Origin: Gp13-AA77 sp035949375 | Lineage (GTDB): Bacteria > Acidobacteriota > Terriglobia > UBA7540 | NCBI GenBank assembly: GCA_035949375.1 | Contig: DASZIG010000007.1 | Location: forward strand, 1 to 64,000 | DNA: 64,000 bases | Direction: 5' to 3' | Shown: one piece after another, positions 8,306 to 15,828 of the stretch | Position numbering within the stretch: position 1 is the stretch's first letter | Layout: every line of letters begins with the position of its first letter | Made by a program: the position numbers and the translations under genes | Notes under the pieces: generated by a model | The model's input: only the letters and a program-made list of their open reading frames with translations | What the model was told of the DNA's origin: nothing | Database searches by the model: none

Positions 8306-9602
8306 TGAGGTCCGGCCAAGGCAGCCGCGCTACCTTGCGAATCCGGGGCAGAGCGACCAGCAGAATCGTGAAATAGCACAGGCAGACCGACCCGCCGAGA
8401 GTGAGCGAAAAGCGCGTGCCAAGTTTTTCAGCCACCGACCCCACCCAGAGGCTGCCAAGCGGCGCGAGGCCCATCACCGAGAGCGCGTAGAAGCTCATGA
8501 TGCGGCCGCGAAGCTCAGGCGGGCTGATGAGCTGCAGGGTGGTGTTGGTGAGCGCGAGCGCTCCCACCATAGTGGCCCCGAGCACCGCCAGCAGCGCGAA
8601 GGACCACCAGAAATCGTGGGCGCGAGACAGCAGAATCAGGGCCAGCGAGAAGACGGCCGCGCATGAAAAGATGAACCCGCCGCGGCCCTCGGCGCTGCGC
8701 TGGGTCGCCAAGGTGAGCGCGGAGGCCACCGCGCCCAAGCCCGCACCAGCCATCAGGTAGCCGAGGCCCGAGGCGCCGAGATGCAGCAAGTTACGCGCGA
8801 ACACGGGCATCAGCACTACGAAAGGCAGGCCGAAGAGCGCCAGGAAGGCCGGCACCGAGAGTAGGATCACAACCAGGCGGTGGCGATTAATGAAGCGCGC
8901 TCCGTCGAGCACCGCGCCCCACATGCCCGGGCCCGGCTCCACGCGGCGCGCCGGCATCCGCAGCACCAGCAGGGCGATGATCAGCGCCAGAAAGCTGATC
9001 GAGTTCAGGTAGTAGCATCCCGCCACGCCCACCGCGCCCAAAGCCAGGCCGGCCAGCGTGGGTCCGATGGCGCGCGACAGGTTGAATTGGGCCGAGTTCA
9101 GCGCCACGGCGTTCACCAGGTCCTCGCGTAGGACCAGGTCCGGGACAATCGCCTGATAGGCGGGACTGTTCAGCGCCGAGGCCAACCCCGTCATAAAGCT
9201 GATGACCAGGATTTCGTTGATGCGCACCACCCGGAACGACGTCAGCACGCCCAAAACGAGCGCCATCACCGCCATGGTGGTCTGGGTGACGAGCATCAGG
9301 CGGCGCCGGCTCAACCGGTCCGCGATTGCGCCGCCGGGTAGGGAAAAGACGAGCGAGGGTATGGTGCCGAGGAATCCGTTCAGGCCAAGCAGGAACGGCG
9401 AGTTCGTCAGCAACAGAATCTGCCAGCCGAGAGCCAGATTCTGCATCCAGGTGCCGATGTTCGAAAGGAAGTTGCCGGTCCAGAAGAGCGCAAAGTCGCG
9501 ATGACGCAGCGAGCGGAAGATCGCCGGCACGCGGCTGGCTGGCGGCTCGGGTTCAGGCGCCGCCACAACGGCGGCTACGGGATTGGTCTCTGCAGGCTGC
9601 AT
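8289..9602 (-). CDS. MFS transporter (EntS/MFS_3-like exporter)
   Basis: 437 aa from the ATG at 9602; a longer frame upstream shows no transporter sequence. The first 40 residues are soluble and Pro/Ala-rich, then about twelve hydrophobic helices follow. The loop between helices 2 and 3 has GGAIADRLSRRRLM, the MFS signature. The order of segments resembles the EntS/MFS_3 group of drug or siderophore exporters; substrate unknown. The C-terminus ends inside the short repeat at 8270-8305. The gene is divergent from the PadR regulator at 9826, with a strong hairpin in the shared spacer. Confidence 0.88.
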   Translation of the reverse strand: MQPAETNPVAAVVAAPEPEPPASRVPAIFRSLRHRDFALFWTGNFLSNIGTWMQNLALGWQILLLTNSPFLLGLNGFLGTIPSLVFSLPGGAIADRLSRRRLMLVTQTTMAVMALVLGVLTSFRVVRINEILVISFMTGLASALNSPAYQAIVPDLVLREDLVNAVALNSAQFNLSRAIGPTLAGLALGAVGVAGCYYLNSISFLALIIALLVLRMPARRVEPGPGMWGAVLDGARFINRHRLVVILLSVPAFLALFGLPFVVLMPVFARNLLHLGASGLGYLMAGAGLGAVASALTLATQRSAEGRGGFIFSCAAVFSLALILLSRAHDFWWSFALLAVLGATMVGALALTNTTLQLISPPELRGRIMSFYALSVMGLAPLGSLWVGSVAEKLGTRFSLTLGGSVCLCYFTILLVALPRIRKVARLPWPDLKSNGK

Positions 9603-9663
9603 CGCGCGTTCTCTTATTATAGGCGACCGCCAAGCAGCGACCGCTCGGAGTCCCCGACAATCA

Positions 9664-9692
9664 GCGGCTCTGCCGCGAAGCGGCAGAGCCGC
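9664..9692. other. Perfect 13-bp hairpin in the divergent MFS/PadR spacer
   Basis: GCGGCTCTGCCGC at 9664-9676 pairs exactly with 9680-9692 around a GAA loop. There is no T-run on either side, so it is not an ordinary terminator. It lies about 60 bp upstream of the MFS start and 80 bp upstream of the PadR promoter, and may be an operator, a roadblock or a repeat palindrome. Confidence 0.6.
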
Positions 9693-9770
9693 AAAGGCTT
9701 GGCTGCAGGGCGGCATCGCTGCCCAAAGCCCAACCGGGCGATCCCCACACCGGCCTTCGTTTAATTCCTG

Positions 9771-9799
9771 TTGACTTCCAACATAAGACGGCGCATACT
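9771..9799 (+). promoter_or_regulatory. Sigma-70-type promoter of the first PadR/permease array
   Basis: TTGACT at 9771-9776 and CATACT at 9794-9799 are separated by 17 bases and lie 27 bases before the PadR start. TCCAAC and GTTGGA form an inverted repeat around the -10 region, a possible PadR autoregulatory site. Confidence 0.6.
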
Positions 9800-9825
9800 C
9801 CTGTTGGATTTCTAAAGGAGTGACC

Positions 9826-10170
9826 ATGACCGGAGGCAAGGAAGACATTCTGCGCGGCACCCTCGACCTGCTGGTGCTCAAGACGCTCGAGACGCTCGGG
9901 CCCCAGCACGGCTACGGCATTGCGCGGCGCATCGAGCAGGTCTCGGAGAATTTGCTCCATCTCAACCAGGGAACCCTTTACCCGGCGCTGCTGCGCCTCG
10001 AGCAGAAGGGCTGGATCGGCTCGAAGTGGGGCACGTCCGACAACAACCGGCGCGCGCGCTATTACGCGTTGACGAAATCCGGCAAGAAGCAATTGGCGCG
10101 CGAGGCCGAGAGCTGGGAGCGCATGGCGGGGATGATCGCGCGACTGTTGCAGGGCGAGGCGATCGGATGA
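9826..10170 (+). CDS. PadR family transcriptional regulator
   Basis: 114 aa from the ATG at 9826, five bases after AAAGGAG; a GTG six bases earlier overlaps the ribosome site. It has the PadR winged helix: RGTLDLLVLKTLETLGPQHGYGI at residues 10-30 (cut here to GTLDLLVLKTLETLGPQHGY), then LNQGTLYPALLRLEQKGWI and RRARYYALTKSGKKQL. The short C-terminus is of the small PadR type, which dimerises through one helix. It is the first gene of an array of orphan permeases, the standard acidobacterial arrangement, and probably represses that array. The inducer is unknown. Confidence 0.92.
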   Translation: MTGGKEDILRGTLDLLVLKTLETLGPQHGYGIARRIEQVSENLLHLNQGTLYPALLRLEQKGWIGSKWGTSDNNRRARYYALTKSGKKQLAREAESWERMAGMIARLLQGEAIG

Positions 10171-10230
10171 TCGTCTTATCGGGGCACCAGGTAAGCGATT
10201 GACGATGGGTGATTTGCGATGGGTAACGGG
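10171..10230 (+). repeat. GATTG-type spacer before permease 1
   Basis: The spacer contains GCGATTGACGATGGGTGATT, a shorter member of the GATTG/GGTGATT repeats that also precede permeases 2, 3 and 4. Confidence 0.5.
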
Positions 10231-12891
10231 ATGGCATGGCTAAGGGTCGCGGCGGCGCGTTTGCTCGCGCCGCTTCGACGTAGGCATCTCGACGAGAGCC
10301 TGGATGAGGAACTTCACGCGCATCTCGACATGCTCGTCGAGGAAAACGTGCGCCGCGGCATGACGCCGGACGAGTCGCGCTACGCGGCGCTGCGCAGTTT
10401 TGGCGGCGTGGAGCAGGTCAAGGAAGACTATCGCGATCGAAGGAGTCTGCCCATGATCGAGATGCTCGGTCAGGATGTTCGGTCCGGTTTCGGCCAACTG
10501 CGCCGGAATCCGGCGTTCGCGGCCGTGGCTGTTCTTACGCTGGCGCTCGGAATCGGCGCCAATACGGCCATCTTCAGCGTGGTGTACGCCGTGCTGCTGA
10601 AGCCCCTTCCCTATCAAAGTCCCGGCCAATTGGTCCGCTTGTTTGAGGCCAATGACCGGGAAGGCCTCCCGGCAGCGGGTTGCTCCTACCAGGAGTTCCT
10701 GGAATGGCGCAGGCAGAATCACGTTTTTAGTGGAATAGCCGCGGTCCAGGGGCACGAACTCAACCTGACCGGGCGCGGCGAACCCATGGTAGTGAAGGTC
10801 GGCGACGTGACGGCGGAGTTCTTTCCGGTTCTGGGCGTGCCGCCTCTTGCAGGCCGCACATTCCTGCCTGAGGACGACGTACATGGCGCCGCCCCGGTAA
10901 CAGTGGTCAGCTACGGGTTGTGGCGCAGCCGTTTCGGTGCCGACCCGGGGCTGATCGGGAGGACCATCGACCTCGACAAGCGGGCTTTCACGGTGGTTGG
11001 AGTGATGCCGGCCAATTTTCGGTTCGTGCTCGACGGCCGCGGAGGGCAACTTTGGATCCCGGTGGTTCAGGACCCTTATCTCGGTCCGTTGACCGAGAGC
11101 CCCACCGCACACTTGTTTACCGCCGTTGCCCGGCTGAAGCCGGGAATCACCGCGGCCCAGGGCCGGGCGGAGATGGAGACGCTCGGCAAAGGGCTCTGGC
11201 CACAGTATCGTCCCGGAGATGACGGGTGGGCGATTCGCACCGTGTCTTTACGGAGCGCGATGACTTATGACGCCTCGGCCCCCCTCCTCGCGATATTGGC
11301 CGCGGTCGGACTCGTGCTCCTGATCGCGTGCGCCAATGTGGCCAATCTTCTTCTGGCGCGCGCAACTTCCCGCGCCAGAGAGTTCGCGGTAAGGGCCGCT
11401 TTGGGCGCAGGGCGAGCCCGGCTCCTTCGCCAGTTGCTGACCGAGAGCGCCGTGCTCGGTCTGCTGGGCGCTGCCATTGCCATCGCTCTGGCTTACTGGG
11501 GCGTTCGAGGGTTAGGCGGATTGCTGCCGGCCAGCTTTTCTCGCACCGAATCGATTCGCGTGGACGGTCCCGTGCTCGCGTTTGCCCTCTTGCTTTCGCT
11601 CGGGGCCAGCTTGCTGTTCGGAGTGGCGCCTGCCCTATTCGCTGCCGATCCCCGGCTTCAGACAACCCTTCAGGAAAGCGCTGGGCGCCCGGGCGAAGGA
11701 AAGGGACGCCGGCGGGCGCGGAATTTTCTGGTCACAGCGGAAGTCGCGCTGGCCATGGTGCTCCTGGTGGGAGCGGGCTTGCTGATTCGCAGCTTCGCCG
11801 CTTTGCTCTCCGTCAACCCGGGGTTCGAGACGCAGAAGATTCTGAAGGCTGAAGTGACCCTGCCACGATTTCAATACTCGACACCGCAGCAGTGGGTGGC
11901 GTTTTCGAATGAAGTACTGGGACGGATCCAAGCCGAGAAGGATCTGCATGAAACAGCCATTGCTCTTCCGCTGCCGTTGGCTGACGGGTGCGCCAGTCTG
12001 CCTTTCCGGATTGCAAACGCTCCTGCCCTGCCGCCTGGAAGGAACAACACCGCCGACTACGTTACCGTGAGTCCAAATTATTTCCACGTGGTGGGCATTC
12101 CCCTTCTGCGCGGGCGCTATTTCAGCCGGCAGGATGAGATGTCCACGCCCGAAGTCGCGATCATCAGCGAAACGCTGGCGCGGCTTTACTTCCCCCATCA
12201 GAATCCGCTCGGCCGGCAGCTCATCTTCGGGTTTCCGCCGGACGGCGACGTCAAACGGGAGATCGTCGGGGTGGTCGGGGACGTACGGGATGCCGCGCTC
12301 AACCAGGTTCCGGGGCCGATCCTGTACGTGCCGTTCGCCCAGGCTCCCTTATGGGGCGTAGGCCTGGTGGTAAAGACTTCATCGACCTCTGAGGCCGCGA
12401 CTCGCACGATCCGGCAAGAGGTCCGCGAAGTGGATCGCGACCTGCCGGTGACCGACGTCGAGTGGATGTCGGCCGTCGTGGACACGTCGCTTGCCCAGAC
12501 CCGCCTGCGCACCTGGCTGCTTGGCCTGTTCGGCGCCATCGCCCTCACGCTCGCGGCGGTGGGAATTTTCGGCGTGATCTCTTATTCGGTCTCCTGCCGC
12601 ACGCGCGAGTTTGGGATTCGCATGGCGCTCGGAGCGACCCGGCGCGAGATCTCGCAACTGGTGCTCAAAGAAGCGCTGCGGCTTGCCCTGGCCGGCGTGG
12701 CAGCCGGAACCGTGGCGGCGCTCGGCCTCGCACAACTGATCTCGAGCCTGCTGTATGGCGTCCGCCCGAGGGATCCGGTGACGCTGATCGTGTTGCCCCT
12801 GCTGCTGACGGGTGTCGCGCTGCTCGCGGCATACCTGCCCGCGCGCAGAGCCACCAAAGTGGATCCCATGGCCGCGCTCAGGCACGAGTGA
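10231..12891 (+). CDS. Orphan ABC-type permease 1 (ADOP family, MacB/FtsX-like)
   Basis: 886 aa. The start at 10231 matches the start context (MAWL) of the next two permeases. Residues 1-75 are the soluble permease-prefix domain (EELHAHLDMLVEENVRRGM; YAALRSFGGVEQVKEDY). A first helix at about 95-118 leads into a MacB-like periplasmic core, then the first FtsX unit from about 351 (LLIACANVANLLLARA), a second periplasmic core, and a C-terminal FtsX unit from about 762 ending in the family signature PARRATKVDPMAALRHE. This is a duplicated MacB permease in one chain. No ATPase gene is nearby, so its energy source and substrate are unknown. Confidence 0.92.
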   Translation: MAWLRVAAARLLAPLRRRHLDESLDEELHAHLDMLVEENVRRGMTPDESRYAALRSFGGVEQVKEDYRDRRSLPMIEMLGQDVRSGFGQLRRNPAFAAVAVLTLALGIGANTAIFSVVYAVLLKPLPYQSPGQLVRLFEANDREGLPAAGCSYQEFLEWRRQNHVFSGIAAVQGHELNLTGRGEPMVVKVGDVTAEFFPVLGVPPLAGRTFLPEDDVHGAAPVTVVSYGLWRSRFGADPGLIGRTIDLDKRAFTVVGVMPANFRFVLDGRGGQLWIPVVQDPYLGPLTESPTAHLFTAVARLKPGITAAQGRAEMETLGKGLWPQYRPGDDGWAIRTVSLRSAMTYDASAPLLAILAAVGLVLLIACANVANLLLARATSRAREFAVRAALGAGRARLLRQLLTESAVLGLLGAAIAIALAYWGVRGLGGLLPASFSRTESIRVDGPVLAFALLLSLGASLLFGVAPALFAADPRLQTTLQESAGRPGEGKGRRRARNFLVTAEVALAMVLLVGAGLLIRSFAALLSVNPGFETQKILKAEVTLPRFQYSTPQQWVAFSNEVLGRIQAEKDLHETAIALPLPLADGCASLPFRIANAPALPPGRNNTADYVTVSPNYFHVVGIPLLRGRYFSRQDEMSTPEVAIISETLARLYFPHQNPLGRQLIFGFPPDGDVKREIVGVVGDVRDAALNQVPGPILYVPFAQAPLWGVGLVVKTSSTSEAATRTIRQEVREVDRDLPVTDVEWMSAVVDTSLAQTRLRTWLLGLFGAIALTLAAVGIFGVISYSVSCRTREFGIRMALGATRREISQLVLKEALRLALAGVAAGTVAALGLAQLISSLLYGVRPRDPVTLIVLPLLLTGVALLAAYLPARRATKVDPMAALRHE

Positions 12892-12952
12892 AGACATCGG
12901 GTGATTGAGGGATCAGCTGATCGGGCGATTGTGATTGGCGATTGGTGAATTT
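12892..12952 (+). repeat. GATTG-rich spacer between permeases 1 and 2
   Basis: The spacer is built of GATTG/GATCGG/GGTGATT units. Its last 40 bases and the first 30 bases of permease 2 are nearly identical to the spacer and start at 15790-15860, so the junction itself has been copied. Confidence 0.65.
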
Positions 12953-15766
12953 ATGGCATGGCTCAAGATGGCGGCGGGGCGTTTGCTGGCGGTGTTTCGG
13001 CGAAAGGGTTTCGACGCGAACCTGGATGAAGAGCTTCGCAGCCATCTCGAGATGTTAACCGAAGAGAACATCCGGCGCGGGATTCCGCCGGAGGAGGCTC
13101 GCTACGCGGCGCTGCGTAGCTTCGGAGGCGTGGAGCAGGCTAAGGAAATCTATCGTGAGCAGCGAGGTTTGCCCGCGATCGAAACATTCCTGCAAGACAT
13201 CCGCTACGGTTTTCGCATGCTGGGAAAATCACCCGGTTTCACGGCGGTAGTCGTACTCTCCCTGGCGCTCGGGATCGGCGCCAACACCGCCATCTTCAGC
13301 TTGATCGACGCCGTCGTGTTGAAGACGTTGCCCGTGCGCCAGCCGGAGCAGCTCATGCTGTTGAACTGGGTCTCGAAGGGCCATCCTTATCTGATCCAAG
13401 GGTACGACGGCAGTTCCCACACCGACAAATCGGGACGCTCCACTGGCACGTCCTTCTCCTATCCCATTTACGAGGCGATCCGCGCCCGCAATACTGCCTT
13501 TTCTGAAGCCCTGGGGTTCGCGGACGCTGACCAACCGGTGAACGTAATGGCGGGCGGGCAATCCGGCTTGGCCAAGGGTGAATACGTTTCAGGAAACTAC
13601 TTTTCGCTGCTTGGAGTCGGCGCTGCCCTGGGCCGCACGTTTGTGGACTCCGACGATAAGGCGAACTCGGCTCCGGTGGCCGTGATCAGCTACGCGTATT
13701 GGATCAGCCGGTTCGGCCGCGACCCCTCTTTGGTGGGCAAGGGCATCACCGTGAATAACGTTCCCTTTACCCTCATTGGCGTGAGCGCGCCCGAATTCTT
13801 TGGACTTCAGGCCGGACGGCCCACCGAAGCGTGGATACCGCTCAGCACGCATTCGCAGGTCGATCCGGGTTGGAGCCGCTGGCTGCCTAAAGGGGAGTCG
13901 GTGTTCTCGGCGCGCAGCGAATGGTGGGTGCTGATGATGGGGCGCCCCAGGCCCGGCGTAACCGCCGACCAGGCGCGCGCCTCGCTGGACGTGATCGTGA
14001 GGCAGGAGGCCGCCGGAGTCGAACCGCCGCCGCCCGCGCAACGGCGTCCGGACACGTCGCTCCAGCCCCCGACGATCGACCTGCAGCCGGCCAGCGGGGG
14101 CCTCGACGCACTGCGCCGCGAATTCTCGCAGCCGCTATTCGTACTGATGTCGCTCGTCGGACTGGTTCTCCTGATCGCGTGCGCCAACGTCGCGAATCTG
14201 TTGCTGGCGCGGGCGGAGTGGCGCCAGAAGGAGATCGCGGTCCGGCTGGCGCTCGGAGCGGGCCGGCGGAGACTCGTCCGCCAGTTGTTCACCGAGAGCC
14301 TCTTGCTCGCGCTCGCGGGCGGCGCCTTCGGGGTGATCCTCGCTTACTGGGCGAGCAGCCTTCTGCTGAAATTCATGTCAGGCGGAGGCGACGCGGTCCA
14401 ACTCTCCGTCTCGCCGGACCTGCGTGTGCTCGGTTTTACCGCGCTCGTGTCGATCGCCACAGGGATCCTGTTTGGACTCGCCCCGGCCCTGCGCGGCACG
14501 CGCCTCGACTTGACCCCGGCTCTCAAAGAAGGCGCAGGAAGAGTGATCGGAAGGGGTCCGCGCAGCGGGAGAATGGGCCTGGGGCTCGGCAAGGCCCTGG
14601 TGATTTCGCAGGTGGCGATGTCGCTGTTGCTGCTGGTCGGCGCGGGCTTGTTTGTGCGGACCCTCCGGAACCTGGAGCAGGAAGATATCGGCTTCGATCG
14701 AAGTAACATCCTGCTGTTTACGGTTGACGGGTCACGAGTGGGTTATCACGGCGCCCGCCTGGTGAGCCTTTATCAGGAAATGCAGCGCCGCATTGAGCTG
14801 ATTCCCGGTGTGCGCTCCGCCACGCTCTCCCGCCATGCCCTCATCAACGACGGCAAGGGCGGCGAAGGACTCTTGCTCCCGGGATATATTGCGAAACCGG
14901 GCGAGTTGCAGGAGGGACTGCTCTCCGTCGATGTTCACTATGCCGGTCCGCGCTTCTTTGAGACGTTTAGGATTCCGCTGCTGCTGGGCAGAACCATCGG
15001 CGACGGCGACGTCGCAGGCGCGCCCATGATCGGCGTGGTGAACGGCGCTTTTGCCCGCCGTTACCTGGAAGGCTCCAGTCCCATCGGGCGGCGATTCGGG
15101 TTTTATCCCGCGAAGAGCGCCGACATGGCGATCGTCGGCGTGGTTGGAGACGCCCGATACGACGAGATGCGTCAGGCGCCGCCGCCGACCATATACGTCC
15201 CGTACGCCCAGCATCTCGACATCCTGGAATTCATGACCTTTGAGGTGCGCACGGCGGGCGATCCTCGCGGTCTCACTGCTGCCGTTCGGCGCGTGGTCCA
15301 AAACTTGGACAGAAATGTTCCGATCCGCGACGTGATCACTCAAACCGAGCAGATCGATCAGGCGACTTTTCAGGAGCGGCTGTTCGCGAGGCTCTCGACC
15401 TTCTTTGCGCTGCTGGCGCTCGTGCTGGCCTCCGTGGGCCTGTACGGCATGATGTCGTACGCGGTGGCGCGGCGAACGAACGAGATCGGGATTCGCATCG
15501 CGCTCGGCGCGGAACGCGGCAGGATTCTGCGGACGGTGCTGCGCGAAACGATAACTTTGGCCGGTCTCGGGATCGTCATCGGGGTGCCCGCGGTTGTGGC
15601 CGCGTCCCGCCTGGTTGCCAGCATACTGTACGGCCTGAAGCCGACGGACCCGTTGACGATCACGTCCGCAGCGGCTGTTCTGGCCGCCGTGGCGCTTCTC
15701 GCCGGGTATCTTCCGGCGCACCGGGCATCCCGGGTGGATCCCATGGTGGCGCTGCGATATGAGTGA
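12953..15766 (+). CDS. Orphan ABC-type permease 2 (ADOP family)
   Basis: 937 aa from the ATG at 12953. It has the prefix domain (EELRSHLEMLTEENIRRGI), first helix at about 90-112, and the two FtsX units near 395 and 814. The first periplasmic core is longer than in permease 1, with a SHTDKSGRSTGTSFSYPIY insert and a Pro-rich VEPPPPAQRRPDTS segment before the second helix group. The same two inserts occur in permease 6 at 26266, so these two are closer to each other than to their neighbours. It ends AHRASRVDPMVALRYE. Substrate unknown. Confidence 0.92.
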   Translation: MAWLKMAAGRLLAVFRRKGFDANLDEELRSHLEMLTEENIRRGIPPEEARYAALRSFGGVEQAKEIYREQRGLPAIETFLQDIRYGFRMLGKSPGFTAVVVLSLALGIGANTAIFSLIDAVVLKTLPVRQPEQLMLLNWVSKGHPYLIQGYDGSSHTDKSGRSTGTSFSYPIYEAIRARNTAFSEALGFADADQPVNVMAGGQSGLAKGEYVSGNYFSLLGVGAALGRTFVDSDDKANSAPVAVISYAYWISRFGRDPSLVGKGITVNNVPFTLIGVSAPEFFGLQAGRPTEAWIPLSTHSQVDPGWSRWLPKGESVFSARSEWWVLMMGRPRPGVTADQARASLDVIVRQEAAGVEPPPPAQRRPDTSLQPPTIDLQPASGGLDALRREFSQPLFVLMSLVGLVLLIACANVANLLLARAEWRQKEIAVRLALGAGRRRLVRQLFTESLLLALAGGAFGVILAYWASSLLLKFMSGGGDAVQLSVSPDLRVLGFTALVSIATGILFGLAPALRGTRLDLTPALKEGAGRVIGRGPRSGRMGLGLGKALVISQVAMSLLLLVGAGLFVRTLRNLEQEDIGFDRSNILLFTVDGSRVGYHGARLVSLYQEMQRRIELIPGVRSATLSRHALINDGKGGEGLLLPGYIAKPGELQEGLLSVDVHYAGPRFFETFRIPLLLGRTIGDGDVAGAPMIGVVNGAFARRYLEGSSPIGRRFGFYPAKSADMAIVGVVGDARYDEMRQAPPPTIYVPYAQHLDILEFMTFEVRTAGDPRGLTAAVRRVVQNLDRNVPIRDVITQTEQIDQATFQERLFARLSTFFALLALVLASVGLYGMMSYAVARRTNEIGIRIALGAERGRILRTVLRETITLAGLGIVIGVPAVVAASRLVASILYGLKPTDPLTITSAAAVLAAVALLAGYLPAHRASRVDPMVALRYE

Positions 15767-15828
15767 GGAAATCGGGTGATTGAACGATTGGGTGATCGGG
15801 CGATTTGTGATTGGCGATTGGTGAATGT
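15767..15828 (+). repeat. GATTG-rich spacer between permeases 2 and 3
   Basis: It contains GGGTGATTGAACGATTGGGT followed by the same GATCGGGCGATT, GTGATTGGCGATTGGTGAAT series seen at 12915-12950, directly before the ATG of permease 3. Confidence 0.65.
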
